A DNA stretch of 64,000 bases from assembly GCF_003967555.1 (NCBI RefSeq), contig NZ_BIFS01000001.1:434001-498000 (forward strand). The letters run 5' to 3'. Every line of letters begins with the position of its first letter. Positions within the stretch are counted from its first letter, which is position 1. Below the pieces are notes generated by a model. That model searched no databases, was not told the origin of the DNA, and saw only the letters and a list, made by a program, of their open reading frames with translations. The position numbers were made by a program, and so were the translations under genes. Source of the DNA: Dictyobacter kobayashii (GTDB lineage: Bacteria > Chloroflexota > Ktedonobacteria > Ktedonobacterales > Ktedonobacteraceae). Below are positions 1-8,837 of this stretch, one piece after another.

Positions 1-1
1 T

Positions 2-466
2 GTACAGATGCCCTTGAAACTTGACTATTCGGGGTTGATCACTATTCCCCAGGATAGTGTCACTGGTAATGTGGTGGAAATCTCTAGCTTTGATGCGGGC
101 GCTATCTTGCCCGGAGCCTATACCCTCACCACAGGCAACCTCAAATTTGAATTGGACCTGCCAGATGTTCCCCATCTCTATATCGGCACCATTACCATCA
201 CTGTACCTGACCTGATAACACACCCATCGGGTCCTGGTTCTGGCTCACCCATTCACAATAGCAACATACAAACTAAAATCTATAACTGGCAAACCCATAA
301 TTGGGAACACATGCAGCTGAGTGCCAATGATACATTTACTACCAACCAACCAGAAAACTATACCGGACAAAATGGCCGCATCCTGATCCAGCTCGCCAGC
401 AAGCATGCGACCCAGATCTACTTTGGCAAACCAACACTTAGCATCAACGGCAACGCCATCCCATGA
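2..466 (+). CDS. C-terminal part of an unrecognised protein (partial)
   Basis: The reading frame is open to the left edge of the window, so the ATG at 8 is probably internal and only the last ~155 residues are visible. The visible part is rich in beta-prone, Thr/Ile/Asn-containing sequence with no membrane segment and few charged residues, resembling the outer beta-sandwich portion of an exported or surface protein. No family motif is recognisable. It ends 51 bases before the sirtuin frame on the same strand, so the two could be co-transcribed. Confidence 0.55.
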   Translation, partial: VQMPLKLDYSGLITIPQDSVTGNVVEISSFDAGAILPGAYTLTTGNLKFELDLPDVPHLYIGTITITVPDLITHPSGPGSGSPIHNSNIQTKIYNWQTHNWEHMQLSANDTFTTNQPENYTGQNGRILIQLASKHATQIYFGKPTLSINGNAIP

Positions 467-517
467 ACAGAGAACATAGGCAAATCCCCCCGGCATCTGG
501 TACAATTTACATAAGGA

Positions 518-1315
518 TTGGCGGCAAGCAGCCGAATGCATAGAAATATGGAGCTCATGCTTAGCTTAGAGGAACAGATACAAGACGCCGTTGAGTTACT
601 ACAGCAGGCGTATCGCATCGTTGCCTTGACGGGAGCTGGCATCAGTACGGAGTCAGGTATCCCAGATTTTCGTAGCCCGGGTTCTATCTGGCAACAACTA
701 CCACCCGTTAATTATCGGGACTTTATTAATAAGCCCGAGGCGCGTAGACAATACTGGCAAACACGCAAGTCCCTGGCGGGACAGGTGGCGGCTGCACGTC
801 CTAATGCCGCCCACCGGGCACTGACCACACTGGAACAAAAACAACGCCTGCTGGGCGTCATCACCCAGAATTTTGATGGTTTGCACCAGGAGGCCGGACA
901 GCAGCCTGAACGTGTGGTGGAGCTACATGGCACCTCACGTTTGGCGGCCTGCACCCTGTGTGGTAATCGCTCCTCAATGGTGCAGCTCCAGCAGCGTGTA
1001 GACGCGGGCGAACAGGACCCACAATGTCCTATCTGCGGTGGCTATCTCAAAGCGGCCACCATCCTCTTTGGTCAGCGTGTTCCTGATACAGAACTAAACC
1101 GCGCCAAAGTGCTAACAAGCCAATGCGATCTCTTTCTGGTAATTGGCTCATCGCTCAAAGTTGTGCCAGCCTCTACACTGCCACGCCTGGCCTTACGACG
1201 CAACATCCCCCTCATTATCATCAATCATACTCCCACATCACTGGATACAGTCGCCGATGTCGCCATCCACGCTAGCGCCGGGGACATTCTACCAACCCTG
1301 GTTGCACAACTTTAA
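518..1315 (+). CDS. Sir2-family NAD-dependent protein deacylase (sirtuin)
   Basis: Sirtuins remove acyl groups from lysine using NAD+, giving nicotinamide and O-acyl-ADP-ribose. Visible signatures, numbered from 518, are the NAD-binding GAGISTESGIPDFR (about 39-52), TQNFD (116-120; the family usually has TQNID), catalytic His137 in ELHGT, a Cys4 zinc site (C145/C148 and C170/C173) and GSSLKVVPA near 210-220. The usual FGE after the zinc module is FGQ. Length (~250-265 aa) is normal for bacterial sirtuins. The start is uncertain: 518 is a TTG with AAGGA directly abutting it, while ATG codons lie at 536, 548 and 557, the last preceded by GGAG. Family assignment is secure; substrate is unknown. 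Confidence 0.93.
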   Translation: MAASSRMHRNMELMLSLEEQIQDAVELLQQAYRIVALTGAGISTESGIPDFRSPGSIWQQLPPVNYRDFINKPEARRQYWQTRKSLAGQVAAARPNAAHRALTTLEQKQRLLGVITQNFDGLHQEAGQQPERVVELHGTSRLAACTLCGNRSSMVQLQQRVDAGEQDPQCPICGGYLKAATILFGQRVPDTELNRAKVLTSQCDLFLVIGSSLKVVPASTLPRLALRRNIPLIIINHTPTSLDTVADVAIHASAGDILPTLVAQL

Positions 1316-1425
1316 CCTTCCTCACAAACATCTGTGCACTAAAGTATCCTTGCTGGGATGACGATTGTGTCGTGTACAGAGATCTACACATGTCAAATAG
1401 GATTCATACCCCTTATGGAGAAAAA

Positions 1426-2508
1426 ATGTGTATGAGGGAGACGATTGTGAAGAAAAACAACGATATACGCTCAAAATACCTATCTGTAATTATTCCAGTC
1501 TATAACGAGGAAGAAAGTGTTCCACACTTGCACAAGCGCGTCAATGCGGTTCTGTCAACCCAGCAATTTTCTTATGAGGTACTCTACATTGATGATGGAA
1601 GCACCGACGGCACACTCCAACAGTTAAGCCAGCTAGTCGAAAAGGATGAACATGTCCGCGTCATCAGTTTCCGGCGCAACTTTGGGCAAACAGCAGCCAT
1701 GGCCGCAGGTGTGGCCCATAGCCAGGGCGAAATCCTTATCTTTATGGATGGCGACCTGCAAAATGATCCAGTAGATATTCCGCGCCTGCTGAAAAAGATT
1801 GATGAGGGCTACGATGTAGTCAGTGGCTGGCGCAAAAATCGTCAGGATGCGCAGTGGAGCCGTAAATTCCCTTCGCAGCTGGCCAATAAATTAATCTCCC
1901 GGGTCACAGGCGTTGAACTGCATGACTATGGATGCACCCTGAAAGCATATCGCTATGAGGTCTTGCGCCATGTCAGACTCTATGGTGAAATGCATCGTTT
2001 CATTCCTGCTTATGCCGCCCTGAGTGGAGCAAAAATTACTGAAATGGTGGTGGACCATCACGCAAGGCAGTTCGGAAAATCGAAATATGGTATTTCCCGC
2101 GTAGTGCGTGTGATACTGGATTTGACCACCTTAAAATTTCTGGGCAGCTTTGGAACCAAGCCACTCTACGCCTTTGGCATCACCGGCCTCTCCGCGCTAG
2201 GATTAGGATTTGGCAGCGGCCTATATAGTCTGCTGCGCTCATTCGTGCCAACCCGGGACAAACACCAGCGTACAGCGATCTTTCCTACTTCTCTACTCTT
2301 CTCAAGCTTTGGCCTGCTCTGTCTTGTTTCAGGACTAATCGCAGAAATGCTTACACGCATCTATTATGAATCACAGGACAAACCGACATATGTAGTAAAG
2401 CAGATACAACCAGAGTCGTCCCAGCATATCCAACTGGTTGATGAAAATCTCCAGACACCAAAGCCATCCCAGAAGAACGGCAAACAGGAAAGTACATCTA
2501 GCCGTTAG
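1426..2508 (+). CDS. Family 2 glycosyltransferase with C-terminal membrane segments (polyprenyl-phosphate sugar transferase type)
   Basis: Proteins of this type move a sugar from a nucleotide donor onto polyprenyl phosphate or a lipid-linked glycan at the inner membrane face. The N-terminal half has the GT-A signatures VIIPVYNEE, DDGSTDGT and FMDGDLQNDP; two hydrophobic segments follow near residues 245-270 and 285-315, as in the GtrB/DPM1-like group, and a charged tail ends the protein. The frame stays open upstream to a GTG at 1372, but ATG 1426 has GGAG at 1417-1420 five bases away and directly precedes the conserved domain. It is the first gene of a same-strand glycan block reaching to 13.7 kb. 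Acceptor and sugar cannot be read from the sequence. Confidence 0.88.
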   Translation: MCMRETIVKKNNDIRSKYLSVIIPVYNEEESVPHLHKRVNAVLSTQQFSYEVLYIDDGSTDGTLQQLSQLVEKDEHVRVISFRRNFGQTAAMAAGVAHSQGEILIFMDGDLQNDPVDIPRLLKKIDEGYDVVSGWRKNRQDAQWSRKFPSQLANKLISRVTGVELHDYGCTLKAYRYEVLRHVRLYGEMHRFIPAYAALSGAKITEMVVDHHARQFGKSKYGISRVVRVILDLTTLKFLGSFGTKPLYAFGITGLSALGLGFGSGLYSLLRSFVPTRDKHQRTAIFPTSLLFSSFGLLCLVSGLIAEMLTRIYYESQDKPTYVVKQIQPESSQHIQLVDENLQTPKPSQKNGKQESTSSR

Positions 2509-2624
2509 CAGTTCGAGGAGCAGACATGCGGGGTTCAGGTGGGAGGACAGCGTTGTCTTCCCACGCTAGAGATTAATGCTGGTCAGGTGACGATTTATCA
2601 GCTACACAGACGAAAGGAAAGACG

Positions 2625-3815
2625 GTGAAAATTTTAATGATTGCTCCTCAACCGTTTATGGAGGAGCGGGGAGCGCCATTTGCCATCTATCATCACATTA
2701 AAGCGCTCTTGCATATGGGACATACAGTAGATCTGATTACTTATCACATCGGGAAACCGGTAGACCTGCCTGGCTTGCGCATCTTTCGTACACCTGCCAT
2801 CCCGGGCATCCATGAGGTGAAGGTTGGACCATCGATGGCCAAGTTTCCTCTGGACCTGCTGGTCTTTTTGCTGGCCCTCTGGCGCTTGTGTGTTGCACGC
2901 TACGACTGCATCCATACCCATGAAGAGGCAGGAGCCATGGGTGTGCTTTTAAGTGGTATCTTTGGACGTAAACACCTGTACTATATGCACTCAGACCTCT
3001 CGCAGCAGATTGTCAGTTCCGACTTCACACACAATCCGTTTCTCATTCGCTGCGTCGAGGCTATTCAAAAATGGATCGTGCGCAAGGCTCACGCGATCAT
3101 CGCCATCTGTCCCGATATTGAAGTTACAGCCCATACAATGACTGATAAGACCCCGATCTATATGATTGAGAACTCGGCGGTCGATGAGACATTGCCCGCT
3201 CCTGCGCTGGATGACATCCTGCAAACGCGCCAGGAATTGGAACTGGGTACAGGCCCGGTCTTGCTCTATACCGGTACGCTGGAGAGTTATCAAGGCATTG
3301 ACCTCTTAATCCATAGTATCCCGGCAGTCCATAAGCACTTTCCCGCTGCCAACTATGTACTGGTAGGAGGTCAGGCCGCTCAAATTGAACGGCTATCAGC
3401 GATGGCTAAAGAGCTAGGTGTCCATCATACGATCCGCTTTGTTGGACAACGACCTCTGGATGAAATGCCAAAATATATGGCTCTGGCCGATATTCTGTTA
3501 AGCCCTCGTAGTAAAGGTACCAATACGCCATTGAAACTATATACCTATCTCCATTCGGGCAAGCCGATTCTGGCCACTGAAATTTATTCTCAGACCCAGG
3601 TGCTCTCACCTGAAACATCACTCCTGGTTCCTCCAACGGCGGAGGGTCTGGCAGAAGGAGCAATCCGGCTCTTGAGTGATCCACAATGGGCGAAAGAACT
3701 GGGCGAAAATGGACGCCTGTTTGCTCAGGAACATTATTGCTGGCGCGTATTCCTCAAAAAAAGTACCTGTGTGCAAGAAGAATTTGCTGCGGATCTTTTA
3801 GAAATGGCTGCATAA
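2625..3815 (+). CDS. Family 4 glycosyltransferase (GT-B fold)
   Basis: A cytosolic or membrane-associated retaining glycosyltransferase. The N-terminal acceptor domain starts with KILMIAPQPF and includes a hydrophobic helix near residues 75-90. The C-terminal half carries the nucleotide-sugar domain (LLYTGTLESYQGIDLLI around 210, then VGGQAAQ, FVGQRPLDEMPKYMALADILLSPRSKGTNTPLKLYTY). The usual E-x7-E motif is modified to a PRSKGTNTPLKLYTYL form, known from several Chloroflexota GT4 proteins. The start is GTG with AAAGGA at 2613-2618. It lies between the GT2 and the epimerase and probably extends the same lipid-linked glycan. Confidence 0.9.
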   Translation: MKILMIAPQPFMEERGAPFAIYHHIKALLHMGHTVDLITYHIGKPVDLPGLRIFRTPAIPGIHEVKVGPSMAKFPLDLLVFLLALWRLCVARYDCIHTHEEAGAMGVLLSGIFGRKHLYYMHSDLSQQIVSSDFTHNPFLIRCVEAIQKWIVRKAHAIIAICPDIEVTAHTMTDKTPIYMIENSAVDETLPAPALDDILQTRQELELGTGPVLLYTGTLESYQGIDLLIHSIPAVHKHFPAANYVLVGGQAAQIERLSAMAKELGVHHTIRFVGQRPLDEMPKYMALADILLSPRSKGTNTPLKLYTYLHSGKPILATEIYSQTQVLSPETSLLVPPTAEGLAEGAIRLLSDPQWAKELGENGRLFAQEHYCWRVFLKKSTCVQEEFAADLLEMAA

Positions 3816-3849
3816 AACTCATACATATGATAGTACAAAGGAGAACTTC

Positions 3850-4812
3850 ATGCGCTGTTTAGTTACGGGTGTCGCAGGCTTCGTTGGTTCCCACCTGGCA
3901 GAACGTTTATTGGAAGATGGGCATGAAGTCTGTGGAGTGGATGCCTTTATTGATTATTATGATCGCGCGATTAAAGAAAAAAATCTAGAAGGCCCACGCT
4001 CATGGAATAGCTTTACCTTTGTCGAGGGAAATTTAATCCATTTACCATTGGAGCGGTTGGTGGAGGGGGTTGATTGGGTCTTCCACCAGGCAGCGCAGGC
4101 GGGCGTCCGTGCCAGTTGGGGAGAAGAGTTCGCACGCTATACCGAGTGTAATGTGCTGGCGACACAACGGCTGTTAGAGACGGCCTTGCGGGTGGGTGGC
4201 GTTAAACGACTCGTATATGCCTCTTCTTCTTCTGTCTATGGTGATGCTCAGACTTTTCCGATCCTGGAAGAGAGTCAGCTACGTCCTTTCTCTCCCTACG
4301 GGGTTACCAAGCTCGCAGCCGAGAATCTGTGTACACTTTATCACCATAACTTTCAGGTACCCACGGTCTCACTGCGTTACTTTACCGTTTATGGGCCGCG
4401 TCAGCGACCCGATATGGCCTTCCATAAGTTTTGTAAAGCTATATTGAACCATGAACCAATTCGCATCTACGATGATGGCTATCAGACGCGCGATTTCACC
4501 TACATCTCGGATGTGGTCGAAGCCAATATTCGCGCCGCTACCAGTGAGGCTGCGATTGGACAGGTCATGAATATTGCCGGTGGCTCACGGGTCACCTTGC
4601 GTAGCGTCATCGATATCCTGGAGGAGGTAAGCTGCAGTTCTGTTAAGGTTGCTTTTGAGGCTAAACAGCACGGAGATGTGCGCCATACGTTTGCCGATAC
4701 GCAACGAGCACAGCAATGTTTGAATTACAGCCCATTGATCTCACTTAAAGAGGGGCTGGCAGAAGAATTTGATTATGCCCGCTCCATCTATCGTCTAGTC
4801 CAAACTGCTTGA
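3850..4812 (+). CDS. NAD-dependent sugar-nucleotide epimerase/dehydratase (extended SDR)
   Basis: Extended short-chain dehydrogenases of this class interconvert or dehydrate nucleotide sugars. The Rossmann motif TGVAGFVGSHLAE is at residues 6-18, the catalytic YGVTK (Tyr-x3-Lys) near residue 151, and SSSVYGD supplies the Ser of the triad. Length 320 aa matches UDP-glucose 4-epimerase or UDP-glucuronate 4-epimerase relatives. AAGGAGA lies 6-12 bases before the ATG, and the gene is 34 bases from the preceding GT4, suggesting one transcript. It likely supplies the activated sugar for the cluster; the exact substrate is not assignable. Confidence 0.92.
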   Translation: MRCLVTGVAGFVGSHLAERLLEDGHEVCGVDAFIDYYDRAIKEKNLEGPRSWNSFTFVEGNLIHLPLERLVEGVDWVFHQAAQAGVRASWGEEFARYTECNVLATQRLLETALRVGGVKRLVYASSSSVYGDAQTFPILEESQLRPFSPYGVTKLAAENLCTLYHHNFQVPTVSLRYFTVYGPRQRPDMAFHKFCKAILNHEPIRIYDDGYQTRDFTYISDVVEANIRAATSEAAIGQVMNIAGGSRVTLRSVIDILEEVSCSSVKVAFEAKQHGDVRHTFADTQRAQQCLNYSPLISLKEGLAEEFDYARSIYRLVQTA

Positions 4813-4893
4813 TCTACAGGTATGCGATAGGAGCAGATAACTGCCAATGCCGTTAGCCAATCTGCTCCCTTTGCATATAAAAGCGGAGGTGTA

Positions 4894-5985
4894 ATGAGCA
4901 TTCCACTGCCAGATAAAACCATGCCACCAGAGGAGAACTACCAATCCACTACTCCCCCGGAATTAACTGCTGAGAGTCCGCCACCTACTAGCCCACCGAA
5001 GCAACGCTCTAGATGGCTCAAATTTGGACTCCGGCTCAGTTGTGCATTAATTCTACTTACATTTCTCTTCAAAGCTGTTTCCTGGCCCATTGTCCTACAG
5101 AAACTACAACATCTTGACGATGGAGAAGTAATAATAGGACTGATCATAGGTCTGAGTGGGATCATCATAAGCTCCTACCAGTGGCAGAGCCTGCTGGATG
5201 GAGAAGGCATTCATATCGATCTCAGACGACTGATCAATCTCTACTTTATTGGGATAGCATTCAATCATTTTTTACCAACAGGCATGGGAGGTGATGTAGT
5301 CAAGGCCTATTATGCAGGCAAGGAAGGCCATAATACCGCTGGCTCGGTCAGCGCGGTGGTCATGAGTCGTGTCACAGGTTTTGTAGGCATGCTCCTGGTC
5401 TCGATACCAGCGTTGATCATCTGGCACGCGGCTTTCACCTCCTGGGTGATTATAACCTTTGTACTGGCTGCCATGGGTATGTGTAGTGCCCTGGCCGTAG
5501 TTTTTTTTGCCGTTACCTTGCTACCACAATTTATACGCGGAAGATGGGCCAGATATAGCATTGTTACATCGATGGTAAATATCGGCATGACGCTACGCGA
5601 AAGCCTCAGGCATCCACGAGCGTTATGGAGCGCAATCGCTTATGGAGTACTTTTTCATCTGAGTGCTGCCCTTAACTATTATGCTTTTGCTATGCTGTTA
5701 CATATCCAGCTCCCACTTCCACTCTTTATGGTTATTGTTCCGTTGGTTTCTCTGATTGCAGTCCTACCTACAACTATCAATGGCTATGGGTTGCGAGAAA
5801 GTGCATTTATTACCATTTTTGCAACACTACATGTTGACACATCGACCGCAACAGCGTTGGTCCTGTTGGCAGATGCACAGGGCATCATCTTTGCCTTTAT
5901 TGGAGGCGCCATCTACCTGTTTGTACACGATAAAAAGGGACTACGCACTGAAAAAGCTCATCTAAAACGTACTGCAAGCAACTAA
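4894..5985 (+). CDS. Lysylphosphatidylglycerol synthase TM-region / flippase-like membrane protein
   Basis: Member of the large polytopic family sharing the membrane half of MprF (UPF0104 / LPG synthase TM region), often found with glycosyltransferases and suspected of lipid or glycolipid translocation. A ~50-residue Pro/Glu-rich cytoplasmic N-terminus is followed by about eight hydrophobic helices. Typical family signatures are present: FLPTGMGGDVVKAYY near residue 128 and LPTTINGYGLRE near 290. No catalytic transferase domain is attached (363 aa against more than 800 for full MprF). GGAGGT sits close before the ATG. Its position suggests moving a lipid-linked intermediate made by the upstream enzymes, which is inference. 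Confidence 0.88.
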   Translation: MSIPLPDKTMPPEENYQSTTPPELTAESPPPTSPPKQRSRWLKFGLRLSCALILLTFLFKAVSWPIVLQKLQHLDDGEVIIGLIIGLSGIIISSYQWQSLLDGEGIHIDLRRLINLYFIGIAFNHFLPTGMGGDVVKAYYAGKEGHNTAGSVSAVVMSRVTGFVGMLLVSIPALIIWHAAFTSWVIITFVLAAMGMCSALAVVFFAVTLLPQFIRGRWARYSIVTSMVNIGMTLRESLRHPRALWSAIAYGVLFHLSAALNYYAFAMLLHIQLPLPLFMVIVPLVSLIAVLPTTINGYGLRESAFITIFATLHVDTSTATALVLLADAQGIIFAFIGGAIYLFVHDKKGLRTEKAHLKRTASN

Positions 5986-6051
5986 TCTGCGGCATAGCGT
6001 TGAAATCTACATCTTGTTCATGGGCACATTCAGCTATGGAGAGATTAAACT

Positions 6052-7356
6052 ATGGACGAAAGACGGTCTCAAGTTCTACCAGAATATATTAAACCTTCTT
6101 CTGATGATTCAGATACTGAAACATTGCCTCTGCATGGCAAGGAACAGACACAGGCAAAGCCAAAAGATCAGGAGAAAACCACATCTGGCGGCCCGGATGC
6201 CACCACACAAAATGGAAAGAGAGATAAGGCGCAGAGTCCTTTCTCCTCGTTGCTTCATAGTTCAAAAGTGAGCATTCGACAATCAGCACAGGGGTTTAAA
6301 CAACACACTAAACATGCCAAACATGCACGGGCCATCAATATTACAGCCATTGTGGCAGGCGTAGCGCTCCTGGCCTTCGCCTTCTATACCATATGGTATT
6401 CGTTTCTGGCCACCCAGCCGGTAACGGTATTCCGCGTGGGCAAACAGCAGATAGTGACGCAAAACGTTGGTGGCGGCGGCCTGGTTGATGCGAAACAAAA
6501 CTTTAATTTGCAATTTCCATTGGCCGAACGTGTCATGGGGGTGATGGTTAAACCAGGTGATCATATTAAACACAACCAACCCCTGCTGCGCCTGGACCCC
6601 TCACAGCTCAATGCCCAGGTTCAACAAGCAGCTAATGACGTTGCCGCCGCCCAGGCCTACCTCAATTCGGTAGCCGCCAGCGCGCCCAACCCTATCGCGG
6701 TCGCTGCCGCTCAGCAGGCTTTTCAGATCGCCAATAACCACTACCACGCTCTGGTAGCGCAGACGAACAGCCCCACCCTGCATAACGGCAACCTGATCTC
6801 ACCAGTGGATGGGACGGTTATCACGGTGACAATTAATCCTGGCGAGGTCTTTGCCGCCAACACGATCCTGATGACCTTGTCCGATCAGTCATCCTTGATC
6901 ATACATACCCAGATTCCTCTGGCCAATCTGCAGCAGGTACATTTGAATTCACCAGCACAGATCACGCCATCTGCCTTACCCAGCGTCACATTGAATGGAA
7001 CGGTTACCAGTATTATCCCGCAGGCTAATGCCCAGACCGATACGTTTCAGGTAGATGTCACAGTTACGAATGGTCAACAATTACTCCTGCCGGGTATGAG
7101 TGCCTATGTACGTCTGCAAGGTCAGCAGAACGCCTTCGTTGTGCCGCGCATCTCGGTACTCAATCCAGACCATGAATCCAGTGTGTATGTCATTCAGAAT
7201 AATCATGCCTACCTGAAACAGGTCCATGTGGCTGGTAGCGCACCAGATGTCTTCTATGTCGATAGCGGTCTGTCAACCAATGATCAGATTGTGGTCCTAC
7301 CACTCAATCGCCTGCACCAGGGACAAACAGTGACGGTCAACGCGGTTGAACAATAA
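6052..7356 (+). CDS. HlyD/RND-type periplasmic adaptor (membrane fusion protein)
   Basis: Adaptor subunits link an inner-membrane transporter to an outer component or to the cell surface. A ~100-residue charged cytoplasmic N-terminus precedes one membrane helix (about 98-120). Then come a split biotinyl-lipoyl-like domain (LQFPLAERVMGVMVKPGDHIKHNQPLL and the later LISPVDGTVITV), a short coiled-coil (QLNAQVQQAANDVAAAQ), a beta-barrel domain and a membrane-proximal domain ending in ILVVLPL-like strands. The coiled-coil hairpin is short, as in Gram-positive-type or monoderm adaptors. No ABC or RND partner gene is adjacent; the neighbours are glycan-synthesis genes. Confidence 0.88.
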   Translation: MDERRSQVLPEYIKPSSDDSDTETLPLHGKEQTQAKPKDQEKTTSGGPDATTQNGKRDKAQSPFSSLLHSSKVSIRQSAQGFKQHTKHAKHARAINITAIVAGVALLAFAFYTIWYSFLATQPVTVFRVGKQQIVTQNVGGGGLVDAKQNFNLQFPLAERVMGVMVKPGDHIKHNQPLLRLDPSQLNAQVQQAANDVAAAQAYLNSVAASAPNPIAVAAAQQAFQIANNHYHALVAQTNSPTLHNGNLISPVDGTVITVTINPGEVFAANTILMTLSDQSSLIIHTQIPLANLQQVHLNSPAQITPSALPSVTLNGTVTSIIPQANAQTDTFQVDVTVTNGQQLLLPGMSAYVRLQGQQNAFVVPRISVLNPDHESSVYVIQNNHAYLKQVHVAGSAPDVFYVDSGLSTNDQIVVLPLNRLHQGQTVTVNAVEQ

Positions 7357-7381
7357 GGCTGGAAATGAGGGGAATAAGAAC

Positions 7382-8800
7382 ATGGTTAGCTCGAACCGAC
7401 CCTGGTCCCCCCAGCACTGTTGGGGACCATACCGGGTCATAATGCCAGGAATTGCGGGTGTGATAATGCTTAGCGCCAGCCTGTGCTCCTGGTTTACTAG
7501 CCCCTCGGGAACACGTCTGATAGCCTGGCGGCTGCCAGTGGATCTTGGCTGGCAGCTGCGATTGAGTGTTCTCAACTATGGGTTACTCTGCTCAGTCTGC
7601 GCCCTCTGCATCTTTTTCTTGACGTATCAATCATGGCGGGCGGCGCGGGCTGAAAACAGTACTGATCCTGTGCAGATCCTGACCGCGCCACAGACAGCTC
7701 TAGCCAGCAGTTATGTAAAGATCGCCTTGCTCTGCCTGCTGCCGCCTGGATTGTTCCTCTTTCAATTTCTCTGCGCGGATATGTCGACGATGGCTGAAAT
7801 AACTCGACAGCAAATTCAGTTAGAGCTGGCACGCTCGCATCTAGGCTATGCAGCAACTCCAGAATATACACCAATCATACCTTTTCTACTGAATGGTAAC
7901 AGCCTGTCTGACCGTTTTGCCATTTTAACCGATCAGTTAGACATCGGCTGGTTTCTCCCACTCTTTAGCATGGGAATCTTGTTGATGGCACGCGCCTTCC
8001 TACCGCTGCGCATACGCTTTGAAGAGACGGCACTGGCCTATCGGCGTTCAACACGTCGGGCTCGTACCGGGGTGATCGCGCTGGGAATACTATGCGCGTT
8101 GCTCATTTTTGGTCGAGCGCCCGCGGCCATGGCCAGCGAAACGCAGGCCGAACATTTGCTGAATGTGGGGGATTACAGTGGTGCCCTGAACTGGCTGGAT
8201 CGTGCTCGCTTCTTCAACCCTGGATTGGATCAACTGGTTGCTTACCATATCGCACGTGGCGAAGCCTGGTATTACCTGCATCCAGAACAGCCCAATGCCG
8301 AGAGCGAGACCTACCTGGGACACTACTATCGCACCCAGAATGACTTTTACTCCTCCTATCAAACGATGCTCACCACCTGGCATAACTATGATCATGCGCC
8401 CTGGCTACAGGACGAGGTCACGCTAGCGCTGGCACAAATGGCTGAGGTAAGCGCCCCCCTCAAAGGGATGCCCAGCACACGCCTGACCAATGATGAGCCA
8501 GCCTTGCCCTGGCTAGATGAAATACTGCAGATCAATAATGACAATTTTTATGCCCAGTTCACCGTTGGACGTATTCTCTATGATTTACAAGATTACGCAG
8601 GCTGTGAAGCACATATGCGCATGGTCTTGAATATCAGTCCCAGTCCTGAGATGCAATCAGCCGCATACACATATATCGCATTGAGTAGATTTGACCTGGG
8701 AGATAACAATAACGCCCGCGAGTATCTGTATAAAGCACAGGATCTAGATCCAGCATATCGTAACAATACCGCTCGCCAGCATATGTCGGGGATGCGCTAA
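7382..8800 (+). CDS. Polytopic membrane protein with C-terminal TPR-like domain
   Basis: Unrecognised at family level. About five hydrophobic segments (near residues 18-40, 60-85, 110-135, 190-215 and 235-255) are followed by a ~220-residue soluble C-terminal region with TPR-like helical pairs (GDYSGALNWLDRARFFNPGLDQL; LSRFDLGDNNNAREYLYKAQDLDPAY). The frame opens at a TTG at 7346 overlapping the adaptor gene, but ATG 7382 is preceded by GAGGGGAA and is the better start. It follows the adaptor by 25 bases and precedes the GT-C protein, so a scaffold role in the glycan machinery is plausible but not shown. Confidence 0.8.
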   Translation: MVSSNRPWSPQHCWGPYRVIMPGIAGVIMLSASLCSWFTSPSGTRLIAWRLPVDLGWQLRLSVLNYGLLCSVCALCIFFLTYQSWRAARAENSTDPVQILTAPQTALASSYVKIALLCLLPPGLFLFQFLCADMSTMAEITRQQIQLELARSHLGYAATPEYTPIIPFLLNGNSLSDRFAILTDQLDIGWFLPLFSMGILLMARAFLPLRIRFEETALAYRRSTRRARTGVIALGILCALLIFGRAPAAMASETQAEHLLNVGDYSGALNWLDRARFFNPGLDQLVAYHIARGEAWYYLHPEQPNAESETYLGHYYRTQNDFYSSYQTMLTTWHNYDHAPWLQDEVTLALAQMAEVSAPLKGMPSTRLTNDEPALPWLDEILQINNDNFYAQFTVGRILYDLQDYAGCEAHMRMVLNISPSPEMQSAAYTYIALSRFDLGDNNNAREYLYKAQDLDPAYRNNTARQHMSGMR

Positions 8801-8837
8801 TGGAGGACGAAATGCCTGGTAGATACGGAGAAAGGTA

